From contig JAEMWC010000013.1 in assembly GCA_016490735.1 (NCBI GenBank), positions 2,160,001 through 2,224,000 on the forward strand: a DNA stretch of 64,000 bases. Direction: 5' to 3'. A program made the translations under genes and the position numbers. The number at the start of each line of letters is the position of its first letter. The first letter of the stretch is position 1. Below, one piece after another: positions 1-10,750 of this stretch. Source of the DNA: Pachyseris speciosa. Taxonomy: Eukaryota > Cnidaria > Anthozoa > Scleractinia > Pachyseridae. The notes beneath the pieces are model-generated. The model saw nothing but the letters and a program-made list of their open reading frames with translations. It was not told the DNA's origin and did no database searches.

Positions 1-3000
1 GAAAACGCCAGATCATCTGATACCCGAAATGAAGGTAGAGGTGGAGTAGGTGGAGAGCTGTAGGCTCTTCCTTGTATTTTCTTGCATGTTACGCACTTGG
101 AAAGCATGTCTTTAACAGCCTGCCTCCCTTTGATTATCCAGAACTGAGCTCGGATTTCGGCGAGAGTCTCTCCAACTCCATTGTGATTCACGTTCTCATG
201 AGACTGCTTGATTACCAGCTTCGTAAAATGCTGTTTTCTTGGAAGCAAGACAGGAAATTTTGCTGAATAAGGTAGTGAGGAGTTATGGATTCTTCCCTTG
301 CAGCGTAACACTCCATCTTCATCTTTGAAAACTCCTAACTGTTCCCAGGTTGAACTAGATTTCTCACTTTCTTCCAGTTTGGTCTGGACATGCTTGTACC
401 AGAGGTTTTTAACAACATTAGTCTCCTCCACAGTGATGTCAGGAAGTATTCGTGGACTTCTTTTGATTCTTTTAATGAACTTCAGGACAAGGGCGGTTAC
501 TCTGATAAGTTTGCTGATGCTGCTGAACCTGTCAGCCTGGATAACTTCAGAAATGCACTGATGGGCTTCAACAGTTACATTCAATACACTTGAAATTTCA
601 CTTGAGTTTCCTTTTCTCAGTGCCTTTGCAGCCTCTTCTGGAACTGTGCCCACACTGATTCCATTGTTCGGTACATTTGGCCACTCATCTTCTAATTTCA
701 CTAGAAATGGTGGTCCCTTCCACCACAGATCATTGGATACAATTTCTGAACTCTTAGCACCTCGTGAAGCAATGTCACTTGGGTTAAGTTCCGTGGGGCA
801 GTACATCCAATGTTCCTTACTCCAAAGACTGCGAATCTTCTTAACTCGATTCCGCACAAACTGCTTGAATTGCTTCGACTCTCCTTGAATCCACCACCAG
901 ACAATTTGGGAATCAATCCAATTGTACACTGCATCAATCTTGACAGTACAGACCAATGCTTCATACACTGCAGTCATCAAGTTCGCCAGTGTTAGAGCTG
1001 CCATCAGTTCTAGACGAGGGATCGTATCTCCTTTCAAAGGAGCAACTCGGGTTTTGGAGGTCAGCAGAGATGATGAGCAGACATCAATGGTTGACACCCG
1101 AATGTAAACATTTGCACCATACGCACTCTTGCTTGCATCGGCAAATCCATGCAACTGAATAGATGTGACTTCCTCAGCCTCTATGCCATCTAGAATGCAT
1201 CGAGGGATTGTTATGCTCGAGATTCTCTTCATGTCTTCTGTTAACTCCTTCCAGTTCGAAGAAAGGCTTTCTGGCAGAGCCTCGTCCCAACCAATCTTTA
1301 GCTGGCAAATCTCTTGAAACATGCATTTGAAGGGCAAGACCACTGGTGAGAGCAAACCTAATGGGTCATAGAAGCGCGCTGTTGTACTCAAAAGCTTCCG
1401 CTTAGTTAGAGTATCATCCGGAGTTTGCTTAGCAAAATTGTTGAGGTCATACTTGAGGCTGTCTTCTATCCGATCCCATAGAACTCCCATCACTTTGATT
1501 ATGGTTTCCTCACAGGTAGCATTCTTTGATGTGACCTTTGAACAGTCATGATCTTCAATCTTGTCAAAACTGGTTGATGCAGAGGTGATCTCAGAGAACT
1601 GTACAAGTCTAGACAATTGCATAGCCTCCTCTTTCTCGATTAGCTGGTTCAGCTCTTGATCATTTGATGCCCACTTTCTCATGTTAAAGCCTCCTTCTTG
1701 GAATCGTGTCTTTAACTTTCGATAGAGTTCAAAACAATCTTTCACTGAACTCTTTCCTGATGCAAAATCATCCACGTACAAGGATCTGATGACATTGTGT
1801 ACGAATTCTGGGTCAATGTTCTCATACTTGAGTAAGTGATTCCTTAGTGTCACATTCAGAATGAATGGAGAACAGACAAGGCCAAATACAAGACGTGAAA
1901 ATCTCAATGAAATGACTTCTGGATTTGAGGAATTGACATCATCTACCCATAAGAACCTTAAGAAATCCCTTTGCTCTGGGGTAACTCCAACGTTCAAGAA
2001 AGCTTTCTCCAGATCCCCAATCAGTGCAACTTTGTGTAGACGAAATCTCAACAGAATGTCAAAGATCAATGGAGTTAAAGCAGGTCCAGGCAGAAGACAG
2101 TCATTCAAACTGGGTTCACCACAGATCTTAGCACTTGCATCATAAACTATTCTAAGTTTGGTAGTGGTTCTGTCTTCCTTTACCACTTCCTTGTGGGGAA
2201 TGTAATGCACAGTCCCTGGATGAACTTGCTCCTCCTTACTCTTATCTACCAACTCAATAACACCACAGTTCAACTGTTCCTTGATGACATTGTCATACTG
2301 CTGCAACAACTCTGGCTTAGACCTCAATCGTTTCAAAGAAGAGCTTAGACGATTTCGTGCCAATAAGTAGTTATCTGGAATGGTAGGGTGTTCATCTCTG
2401 AATGGGAGAGAAACTTCATAATGGTTTCCATTGAACCGCACTTTCTTGAGATAATTTTCATAGAATTCGTCTTCTTCTTCTTTACCTTTAATTCCCAGAG
2501 TTTCATAATCCCAAAACCTGCCCAGTTCCTCTTTCAGTGAAACATCATCTGGGTCTAAGTGTTCCTTAACAATGCAAGATTCAGTCTTCATGGTATAAGA
2601 CACATTAACACTTGTTTGTTGACTTGCACCTGGTACATTTACTGGACCACTCAAAACATAACCCAGCCTTGTGCGAACAGCTACAGGACCATGGGGCTCC
2701 CCCCGTACCACATGGTTTTGGACGATAGACCAGTAATAATCAGCTCCAATCATTATGTCTACTTCAAGCTCCTCATCTCCATGAGAACAATCAGCAAGTG
2801 GCAAGCCTTGTAAATGAGGATAACTCTGCTGGGCAACCGCTACAGTTTGATTAGTTATGGGTCCACAAATCAAGTCAACCTCATAAGCATTGACAAACAC
2901 AGTTAGTTGATCTTGGCATTCTAATGCAAACTGAACAATGTCACATTTCTTCAAGGAGGCCTCATTGTTCCCAAACGTTTTAATCAGAACAGTTTCATTT

Positions 3001-4514
3001 CCAATTGAAGGTAGACCCAATTTGTTCCTCAACCGCATGGTAACGTACGACTTTTGAGAACATGAATCGAGCAAGATTCTGACATTACAAGAATTGATTC
3101 CATTAGGATTTCTCACCCATGCTCGAGCTGTTTGCAACAAGACACATTTGTTCTTAACATCTTGAGTGAAATACAAATTTGTACTCACAGTTTGTTCCTG
3201 GCTTGTGCCCCTACTTTGTCGAGGAAGAAAACAGTTTTGCGTGCAGCAGAGTGACACATGATGTTTCCCGCCACAACGATAACATCTCGCTTGACAATCT
3301 CGACTCACATGACCACTTTTCAGACAACCAAAACATCGTCCCTTTTGACGAAGAATTCTCTTCCGAGCTTCTGGTTCAGTAACTACGGCACATTTATTCG
3401 ATGGATGAGGGCCATTGCAGAAAGTGCACCACATTTCCTTGCTTGGCGGAGGTCTCTCGTTGTGTGAAAACAGCGTTGATGACGTCGCAGGGCCCGCGGA
3501 AGGTCTTTTGTTCTGACCATATCGAAAATATCCAACTTCTTGCTTTTCCTTCGATCTTCCTTTTTCAGTCACTGGTCCCAGAGCACATCTCTCTCGAATT
3601 TGCAACTCTTCTGATAACGACTTTATCAAGGTATCGAGGTCCCATTCGTCAGACATGCCGCGACTTATAATTAAACGCAATTCTTGTGGGATTTTCGCCA
3701 TGATCACTGGTGTGAGGAATGTTCCGTACGTGTCGATAGAAATGTCTATTCCTTGTAAACTTCGAACGGCCGACTCCGTTTTGTCCAAAAGTCGTCGCAG
3801 TTGTTTCAGATCGCTTGAATCGGTTATCTTTGGGAGTTGCATCAGCATTTCTATGTGTTTCGAAATAATAATTTGTTTACTGCCAAAACGCTTTCTGAGA
3901 AGATCGACCGCATGCTTGTAATTTGAGCTTGTGAGTGGTAATCCTGAAATAGTTTCGGCCGCGCAACCTTCCAACAAAGATTTCAGATACTGAAATTTGT
4001 CGACTTCGTTGAGCTCTTCATTCGAATGAATACCAGAATTAAAACTATCCCAGAACGTTGTCCACTTTGTAGGGTCTCCAGCAAACTTTGGCAGAGTGAG
4101 CTTCGGCAACTTTGCTTTATTCGCTTTCGGGGAATTCTGTGAAGCTTCTTGTTGAATTATCGATGTTGGCGATAATGGTGCTGGCGTTAGCATCTGTTCC
4201 TCTGAATTCTTGGATTCCTTGACGGACAAATGTGAAGAAACGAGGGAAATAATTTCCTGAAGAGCTGCTTCGAACTCGCATCGTTCCAATATTTCCTTCT
4301 CGATTGCATCGGCTTCAAACAATTTCGCAATTTCTTGATCGAGTGATTCCAGCTCTCGTTGTTGTTTTTCAAGGTTAATCTTGAGCGATTCCAACTTTGC
4401 GCGGTTGTTTTCGACTCCGCCATCGTCTAGCAATTCTTTGACCGTGTTCATCACTTTCCTTACGTACACTCTGAACCCTGAACGTTCCAATATTTTCTTT
4501 TTCAGTTCTGACAT
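1..4514 (-). CDS. BEL/Pao retrotransposon Gag-Pol polyprotein (C-terminus off the left edge)
   Basis: Reading the minus strand from the ATG at 4512-4514, I found no stop down to the window edge, about 1504 codons, although I translated by eye. Order of domains: an N-terminal coiled region; a Gag-like DUF1759 region near residues 135-280; CCHC zinc knuckles near 360-424 (CTFCNGPHPSNKC, then two more ending HHVSLC); a DUF1758-type aspartic protease near 480 (LLDSCSQKSYV, with Cys where Gly is usual); reverse transcriptase with the YVDDFASG catalytic box near 913; an RNase H-like region (LHGFADAS) near 1120; and an integrase zinc-binding HHCC domain near 1425-1477 followed by PPLPSFRV. This order is that of BEL/Pao elements. 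The integrase catalytic core lies beyond the edge. An intact frame suggests a young copy. It would act as virus-like-particle and cDNA-integration machinery. Confidence 0.93.
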   Translation of the reverse strand, partial: MSELKKKILERSGFRVYVRKVMNTVKELLDDGGVENNRAKLESLKINLEKQQRELESLDQEIAKLFEADAIEKEILERCEFEAALQEIISLVSSHLSVKESKNSEEQMLTPAPLSPTSIIQQEASQNSPKANKAKLPKLTLPKFAGDPTKWTTFWDSFNSGIHSNEELNEVDKFQYLKSLLEGCAAETISGLPLTSSNYKHAVDLLRKRFGSKQIIISKHIEMLMQLPKITDSSDLKQLRRLLDKTESAVRSLQGIDISIDTYGTFLTPVIMAKIPQELRLIISRGMSDEWDLDTLIKSLSEELQIRERCALGPVTEKGRSKEKQEVGYFRYGQNKRPSAGPATSSTLFSHNERPPPSKEMWCTFCNGPHPSNKCAVVTEPEARKRILRQKGRCFGCLKSGHVSRDCQARCYRCGGKHHVSLCCTQNCFLPRQSRGTSQEQTVSTNLYFTQDVKNKCVLLQTARAWVRNPNGINSCNVRILLDSCSQKSYVTMRLRNKLGLPSIGNETVLIKTFGNNEASLKKCDIVQFALECQDQLTVFVNAYEVDLICGPITNQTVAVAQQSYPHLQGLPLADCSHGDEELEVDIMIGADYYWSIVQNHVVRGEPHGPVAVRTRLGYVLSGPVNVPGASQQTSVNVSYTMKTESCIVKEHLDPDDVSLKEELGRFWDYETLGIKGKEEEDEFYENYLKKVRFNGNHYEVSLPFRDEHPTIPDNYLLARNRLSSSLKRLRSKPELLQQYDNVIKEQLNCGVIELVDKSKEEQVHPGTVHYIPHKEVVKEDRTTTKLRIVYDASAKICGEPSLNDCLLPGPALTPLIFDILLRFRLHKVALIGDLEKAFLNVGVTPEQRDFLRFLWVDDVNSSNPEVISLRFSRLVFGLVCSPFILNVTLRNHLLKYENIDPEFVHNVIRSLYVDDFASGKSSVKDCFELYRKLKTRFQEGGFNMRKWASNDQELNQLIEKEEAMQLSRLVQFSEITSASTSFDKIEDHDCSKVTSKNATCEETIIKVMGVLWDRIEDSLKYDLNNFAKQTPDDTLTKRKLLSTTARFYDPLGLLSPVVLPFKCMFQEICQLKIGWDEALPESLSSNWKELTEDMKRISSITIPRCILDGIEAEEVTSIQLHGFADASKSAYGANVYIRVSTIDVCSSSLLTSKTRVAPLKGDTIPRLELMAALTLANLMTAVYEALVCTVKIDAVYNWIDSQIVWWWIQGESKQFKQFVRNRVKKIRSLWSKEHWMYCPTELNPSDIASRGAKSSEIVSNDLWWKGPPFLVKLEDEWPNVPNNGISVGTVPEEAAKALRKGNSSEISSVLNVTVEAHQCISEVIQADRFSSISKLIRVTALVLKFIKRIKRSPRILPDITVEETNVVKNLWYKHVQTKLEESEKSSSTWEQLGVFKDEDGVLRCKGRIHNSSLPYSAKFPVLLPRKQHFTKLVIKQSHENVNHNGVGETLAEIRAQFWIIKGRQAVKDMLSKCVTCKKIQGRAYSSPPTPPLPSFRVSDDLAF

Positions 4515-4600
4515 GGCGATCGAAGGGCGCTGTCACCTGTGCTTCGTCTTCGATTCAAAACTCGTTCAATCCGTCGACTTGAATTCCAGCTCTGTTCCCG

Positions 4601-4619
4601 TTCCCGGGTCTCGGCACCA
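4601..4619 (-). other. Putative tRNA primer-binding site of the BEL/Pao element
   Basis: The minus strand reads TGGTGCCGAGACCCGGGAA immediately inside the putative LTR. The initial TGG is what pairs with a tRNA CCA end, and the position a few bases from the LTR fits a minus-strand primer site. The tRNA species was not determined. Confidence 0.55.
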
Positions 4620-4622
4620 AAA

Positions 4623-4940
4623 TGTTGTAACGACCATACTCTTTATTGATGACTCCGACAGATACAGATTCCTTTTTGACTAGATTCTGAAAACTATACT
4701 CCGATTTTCTGAACTCGCTTGAGATAAATCCGACTTTCATCCGACCTGAACTCCGACTTGATTTCAATCCACGTTTTTCCATGAATGTTCTCCGATATTC
4801 ATGTTGTAATCCGATACTCGATACCATTCCTAACTCGGTTACATCAGTTCGTATTCAAAATAGCCTCACTAACCTCGTTTTCCAGACAAACATTCTGAGA
4901 ATTTGTTATCCCGAACGAGGTTAGTAGCTGTTTTTGCATA
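4623..4940 (-). repeat. Putative 5' LTR of the BEL/Pao element
   Basis: On the plus strand the putative LTR starts TGTTGTAACG at 4623, giving a minus-strand end in CA next to the primer-binding-like sequence. It contains a TATA-like stretch and a short inverted repeat (CTAACCTCGTT near 4867 and AACGAGGTTAG near 4914). The outer end is uncertain because no second LTR is available for alignment. Confidence 0.45.
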
Positions 4941-5587
4941 GGGTCTATTGTCGGTTCTTACTGATCCAAACATTGTGTGCTATGATTTTCACGAATCAAG
5001 GTATGGTAGCTCTGGAAAATCACCAAAACTGTGTAGCACAGGAATGCTTGAATTGTGCCCAGTGCACCATGCTATTCTTCAACAATTATCTTTTACATGC
5101 ACTACGTAACCACACTAAACAAAGGTATCTAATTCGTAACTTTCTCACCAAGATAGAACCATCGTACTATTATCCGCCAGAAGGGCATCCCTCTTCTACC
5201 ATTCTAGGATACATTTTCTTAGACACTGCTGCTCAAGGAAATGAATTGGATCTGTCTCCCCTGTCACCCACGTTTTGGCATCATATTTATTTAGTATTTC
5301 CCAGCGCTGTAGTTTTACCCATCCGAGGAGACGGAATGAAACCAATACCCTTTTCTCGTTGAGAAAACCATGTGGACGTTTACAAGTTATTGGTTGTACA
5401 TGCTCCCAGTTTCTTACTTCCAACTTAAAATCAGGGTCTCTTTATGGATTACTTTCCAGTGAAAACATTTAAATGAATAACGTCTTCGTTTTGCAAGTCT
5501 AAGTGTCCAGCTATAGTTCATGTGAGAGTGACTGATATGCAAGCATAGGATAGCAGCACGAAAAAATGCTTTGTCTTTTACTTTTAG
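4941..5587. other. Gene-free stretch between the retrotransposon and a carboxypeptidase exon
   Basis: A 142-codon open frame covers 4934-5362 on the plus strand, but it has no recognisable domain, splice context or signal. The stretch is probably intron of the carboxypeptidase gene. Confidence 0.5.
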
Positions 5588-7228
5588 ATGAGGGTCAGCA
5601 GGATTGCTGCCGGGGCAATAAGAAAGGCTGGTTACGGTACCTATTACAAATACGGACCATCCTCTGTCATCATCTGTAAGTCATCATCTGTAAAAATACA
5701 GAATCATATTTCGTTAAATAGCTCAACTTCACCCTCCTGTATCCCAACACTATTTATTCAACAAAAAGTTATTGCGTAGTCAAATTTCAATGATCGACTT
5801 TATAACAAATCTCAACCAGAAATATCCTTTGGAATGGCTTAGCGTGTAACACTCTTCCTAATCATAAAATACTTTAAGATATACATGTAGACGGATTGAT
5901 TATATAGTATCTTACGTATAGCTATGTGTATGTACTGTCGGGTAATACTGCACATGTAAGTAATTGCAGGTGAACATTTTCTCTTAAATACTTAATAATT
6001 TAAGCACAGCAAGTAGTGTGTAGTGTTAGTACCGTTGATTAATTGTGATTGTAATTTTTCTTTCCCTTTTTATTCTGTCAACTAATAAAAAAAGTCTGTA
6101 AGTCAAAAGACTCTAAAAGTTGTTGTTGTGACACTGGTCACGCCTTACCTGTTCTGCTTAGTTTTGATTGGTTGGTTGACGTCAGGGTTCGCATTAGCGA
6201 CGTTAAATATAATTCATACAGAAAATCGAATTTGTGTGCGCTACTTAAAGGGGCAGTGTCACGCTATTTGGCAACTTTATAAAAGCAAGACGGTGTCTTC
6301 GCATTCGTGAATTGAATTCCAATAATAATGGTCTAGACTACTTGAAGGTACTGAAACTGTTCCTGTCGCCTGTTGCTGAGGATGGCAAGGATAGACGTGG
6401 ATTTGAAACTTGAAAAAATTGTCCAATTTTTTCAAGTTTTGATGCTCCGTCTTCAAAAATCATCAAGAATTTTATTATGGTTAGCCCTCCCTGATAAAAT
6501 TCATTCGATGTCTTCCTCGTAGTTTTACAGAAACATTTTGTTTATTAGTAAAGGCTCAAAGTAATGATTTTAGCGCAGAATTGACCTAAAACAGCAAAAT
6601 CCTGGTGACGTAGCTCCTTTAAAAGCTTACAAAAAGGAAACTCATCAAAACAATCGTACCTTGCCCACCCCCAGTTTGAAACAACCGATGGTGATGAGAG
6701 CGTAATTCTGTCAAAATTTGCAAAATCATAATCAAATGGTTATCACTCTTATAGCATCTTTACAAAATATCGCAACGTAACGAAAACGCTAGGTGGTTCC
6801 ATCCCACCCTCGACCCCTTGCACAACGGTGTGAGTTTGATTTTGCATGTTCGTCCGAGGGTTAAATATTCAAGCAAAAAAAGCCTTAAACATTATAAATT
6901 CTATCAGTATAATTTATCAGGAAATCCGCGTGAGTTTTCTAGAATTTCACAATAACAGTGGCTAACGCTTAAAACTCTACCTTTCCGTTTGGCTGAGTTA
7001 TGTTTTAATTTAACAGTTTTTGTTTCATCTTTCGTCTTCTTTTCAGACAAAAATTCCGGTGGAAGCAAGGATTACACTTACGGGGCTTTGAAAATCAGGT
7101 ACTCGTTCGCTCTCGAGTTAAGAGACAGAGGACGTTACGGCTTTCTACTGCCAGCCAATCAGATTATTCCAACGGCGATGGAGTCCTTCGAGGGAATTAA
7201 GGCAATGGCAAAAGAAATGAGGCTGTAG
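5588..7228 (+). CDS. M14 metallocarboxypeptidase (A/B type), last two exons
   Basis: Exons are 5588-5675 and 7047-7228. Acceptors are TTTTACTTTTAG and CTTCTTTTCAG; the donor is GTAAGT. Joined, they give 89 residues ending at TAG 7226-7228, and the split codon T/AC makes the tyrosine of the [12 protein letters not shown] segment. That tyrosine corresponds to Tyr248 of carboxypeptidase A. The segment [17 protein letters not shown] carries the catalytic Glu (Glu270) in [16 protein letters not shown] is the usual C-terminal helix. The zinc-binding HxxE and His, the substrate arginines, propeptide and signal peptide lie in upstream exons that are not in the window, so the BEL/Pao element probably lies in an upstream intron. 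Family role: zinc-dependent removal of C-terminal amino acids by a secreted, usually digestive, enzyme. Intron 5676-7046 has no clear gene; a weak inverted pair (GGGGCAGTGTCAC near 6250, GGTGACGTAGCTCC near 6603) may mark a MITE. Confidence 0.9.
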
Positions 7229-7311
7229 TTACACGTGAAGCTGAATTCAAAGGGGCACTAGATATTTTAATAGTAAATGTCTATTTTAATTTAAGGCTTG
7301 TACACTTAGCA

Positions 7312-7317
7312 AATAAA
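7312..7317 (+). promoter_or_regulatory. Polyadenylation signal of the carboxypeptidase gene
   Basis: AATAAA lies about 84 bp after the stop codon, with a T-rich and G-rich stretch downstream at 7340-7430. Confidence 0.65.
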
Positions 7318-7329
7318 CAGACGCAAAAG

Positions 7330-8210
7330 AAAGATTATTTCCAGCTGTTTTGTTTTGTTTTGTTTTTGTTTCTGTTTTTGTTTCTTTCTTTTTTTTAAGG
7401 GGATAAGGGGAGGGGGGGGGGGGGAGAATGCGAAATTCGATTAAAAAAGGGGGTTTCGCCTAAGATTAAGGAAGATAAATAGTTTATTTGTCACATTGTC
7501 AACAAAGCACAATTTACTTCGTTTATTCCAAAAACAACGGATCTACATATCTTTATTATTCAACACATTGTCGCAATGGCCACATATCCTGCAATGTACT
7601 TAAATATATTTTCCGTCGCCGAGAAAAATGGATTCTTTTCCAAATTGTCTGCAATCAACTCTGTAAATTATACAGTGCTCAATTTGCGAAATAATGAAAC
7701 AATTATCCCGCTCAACCTTGCGGAATAGCCCCCTGGTTTCAGCCAACTCTGCCCACGGCCGCGTCGGCTAAGTATCAGACGATATTCCCCGCGAATTAGC
7801 AGGATACCTGTTAATTAATATATAAAGGCGGGAAATTACGAAGCTAAGGGACTGCTCTTTCAGTAAAATTCAGTTGGTTTCCACGAAACCCCAAAGCGTT
7901 CACTATCAGCGTGGTTGACTCGGAATCATTAATCATAGGTACCGTCCAGGTATTCGGATATCTTTGAACCCGTAACTTTTTCTTTCGGGATTCGTCTTCC
8001 GTCCACACGGATCCGGCGAATCCGCAACTTTTTAAGTCCTCTCTTTCCGCAACCTTTTAAGTCCGCTCTTCAGAGTGGCAAAGAATTTGGAATCAATCGC
8101 GTGGACGGTCGAATCCGGAAATGTTCAAATCCGATGACGTTACAAACTGAGATTGCGCATGCTCTGTTGACAATAGTCACAGAGGAGTCTTAGATACTAG
8201 AATGAGTCCT
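7330..8210. other. Intergenic, low complexity then AT-rich
   Basis: T-rich tract, then a run of about 14 G near 7411-7424. No exon or domain was recognised. Confidence 0.6.
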
Positions 8211-8219
8211 GATACGTGT

Positions 8220-8452
8220 TGGCATTCCTTCGCAGACGTCTTTGGGCTCGTCACGCGTTCCTTACCCACGAACGTCTGCTGAACTGAACTGCCACTTCTG
8301 TTCGCCGGCCGGGGTCGAAGTCCTACTTTCAAAAAATTGGAAAACGAACTATGATTGGCTAACCACCGCGAACGGAAGTGGCAGTTAAGTTCAGCAGACG
8401 TTCGTGGGCAAGGAACGCGTGACGAGCCCAAAGACGTCTGCGAAGGAGGCTA
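8220..8452. mobile_element. 233-bp foldback MITE with 9-bp target duplication
   Basis: The two arms, about 8226-8305 and 8369-8446, are near-complete inverted copies (CCTTCGCAGACGTC at the outer ends). Both sides carry GATACGTGT (8211-8219 and 8453-8461), a perfect 9-bp target-site duplication as made by Mutator-like transposases. No coding capacity; non-autonomous. An 84-codon open frame across it on the minus strand is only a consequence of the palindrome. Confidence 0.85.
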
Positions 8453-8461
8453 GATACGTGT

Positions 8462-9364
8462 GAACTTGCAAATTCGATTTGAATATGCTTCGTGGGGACG
8501 TGCAAATTTTTGAATCCGAAGAGAAAAAGTTGCAGATTGAAAAATATCCGGATAATGGCTAATTTTTTTACGAGAAACGAGGTGTGATGATATTATTGAT
8601 ATAGACATTTAGAAGTAATAAAATAAAGTTATGGTATAAATAACGACTAAGAATGACAATAAATAGGCGAAAAATCAATATTTTCTAGCTTGCTCTTGCG
8701 AGTAGAATTTTAAACATAACATAAGTTTTTCGCTTCGTAAGCGGTTCAGTGACATGCCTTAATTACTGATTTCTTGAACACGGCTTAAGGTCGCGCAGGC
8801 CACCTGCCTGTGACTAACTTCATGAGCCACATTTTTGGGGTAGGTGTTATATTTTAAAGCTTCAAATCTCTGAATTTTGATGGTCGATTTCGCTGACATT
8901 TGACAGGGATATTGGTGGATGATGAAATTACTTCATAATTATCGTTTTATAGGCGGATCGCGATTTACGGCAATATTTTAGGCTGCTAAAGTTAAAACTG
9001 GGAAAAGCAAGAATGTTTGTGTCAGTTTTCGGATTGAGAAGAGCAGTGAAGTAAATGGTTTTATCACTTAGTGACAAAGGATAACTTCTTCTGTGATGTG
9101 ACAGAAGCAGATGTCTCAATTTCAAGACTCGTTTCTATGAAACTTAGGCTTTGAAGCGTCTGATCTTCTTTGTGAAGTTTTTTTTTTTTGGACAGTTTTG
9201 CTTCTGTCATATCACAGTATGGCGTACTAAGTTTATCTCCAGTAACTGAAGTGCTATATCCGTCATGAAAACTCGGACACAAATTGCAGTATTTTCCGTC
9301 TCCAAACATTGAAAGAGTCCGCTAATCTATTTTTAGAAAATATGCAAGACGTTCATGCACCTTA
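8462..9364. other. Gene-free stretch
   Basis: AT-rich sequence with small overlapping minus-strand open frames (8928-9309). No conserved domain or splice structure seen. Confidence 0.55.
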
Positions 9365-9530
9365 TTCCAAAATGGCGGCCAATTTATTATTCTTTTGTTT
9401 GTATGTTAATTATCCCTCTTTGCCCCATCAACATGTACAAAATACAAAAGAATTTTGAAGTGAAAATGAGGCAAAGAGGGCTAATTAACATGCAAACAAA
9501 AGAATAATAAATTGGCCGCCATTTTGGAAT
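9365..9530. repeat. 166-bp inverted repeat (hairpin-forming), arms about 60 bp
   Basis: The left arm begins TTCCAAAATGGCGGCC at 9365 and runs to about 9426. The right arm at 9469-9530 is its reverse complement with few mismatches. The loop is about 42 bp. Probably a short MITE; transcribed, it would form a long dsRNA stem. Confidence 0.85.
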
Positions 9531-10750
9531 CTAAAACTCTTCCATGAATATTCCGTGCATCGTCGGAATCAGTCGCACGGTTCGTGCATACTCTTTAAAT
9601 AAATACGTAATGAGATTAAGTGTCTTGTGCTGCCTAAAAATGAGCATCCCGCATTGAAAGAAAATCATGTCAATGTCGACACGTAGGAATGCATTTCACT
9701 GAATCATTGTGATCGTCGCAAAATCCAACAAGTTCATTGAATTGCAAATACCTGAAAAATCATGAATATTCAATTATTTCCCGTTTGCTCTCACGTTTAC
9801 TGCGGGAAGAGAAAGACGATCGAAGGCTGCGCTAACCGTCTTCTGTGGATATCACAGCCTACAGAGCAAAAGGGACAAATACGTCTGAGGTTTTCAACTG
9901 GAAATGTTTCTGACATTGGGAATGGTGAATACCTTGAATTGGAAGTTGTCCACAAGTTTGTTATGAGGAACGAGCGACTGATTCCAAGCACGTGGCCAGT
10001 CATCGTGAAGCTCCATTTCGCGAAATAGAAACTCGCATACGAGGTAACTATATAGAAACTTTTTAACTATGTTCTCACATGTGGCTTCGCAGTTAACAAT
10101 ATTCGTTGTATGTAACAGGAGAATATTTAATTATCCTGAGCGAAACTAAACAAGTCATTTGGGCGAGTCTTATCAGATAGTAGTATTAGTATAGTAGTAG
10201 TCTGTATTAATTCATAAGATAAAATCTACATATTATATGTCACAAAATTTCAAATTTAAACTAGTTCATGTCGTAATAATTATAGCTAAATCCTAACTAA
10301 AAGTATTAGGTAATAGTTTAAACTAATAACTAATGAAAACATATTTTGAGTGAATGCTAACATAATTCTCCTTAAATTATTTCTATTTTTTCTTTTTTCC
10401 CCGAATAATCCTTAAGTAAAGTAATTATTTTGGCCTTCCTTTACAAGACGCGGGAATTATTTTCTTGATTGCTATGGTCATCACCTGTATGATATACATG
10501 AAGGTAGTTGCGTTTTTGATACTTCGGGTTCATGAACGTAATTGGATCGATAAGGTCATACGTTTTCCAGTACTAAATTTGCTAACGGGAAGATGGTGTA
10601 TTATTTCATTTTGCTTCATCAGAAACTTAAAAACTAATAATTATTCAAGTAACGACTACTTGAAGGCGGCCGGGGAGGGGGGGGGGGGGGGGTAGGGATT
10701 AAGGAGAGACGGGATCTTGAAACTCTACATTTAAATAACCCGATTATATA
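9531..10750. other. Gene-free stretch, AT-rich
   Basis: The open frame at 9762-10028 (88 codons) has no family signature. A homopolymer G tract is at 10676-10692. Nothing else supported. Confidence 0.5.

Larger units (their letters stand above)
1..4940 (-). mobile_element. BEL/Pao LTR retrotransposon, 5' part (minus orientation)
   Basis: The element comprises the polyprotein, a short leader and a putative 5' LTR to its right. Its 3' end and second LTR are outside the window. It lies 650 bp upstream of the carboxypeptidase exon at 5588, in opposite orientation, so it probably sits in an intron of that gene or in its upstream flank. The right boundary near 4940 is a guess because the partner LTR is not visible. 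Confidence 0.8.

Noticed and set aside
4934..5362. 142-aa gene upstream of the carboxypeptidase exon
   Set aside because: No domain, no match to upstream carboxypeptidase exons, and no splice signals.
9762..10028. 88-aa hypothetical protein
   Set aside because: Isolated frame with an overlapping opposite frame and no family features.
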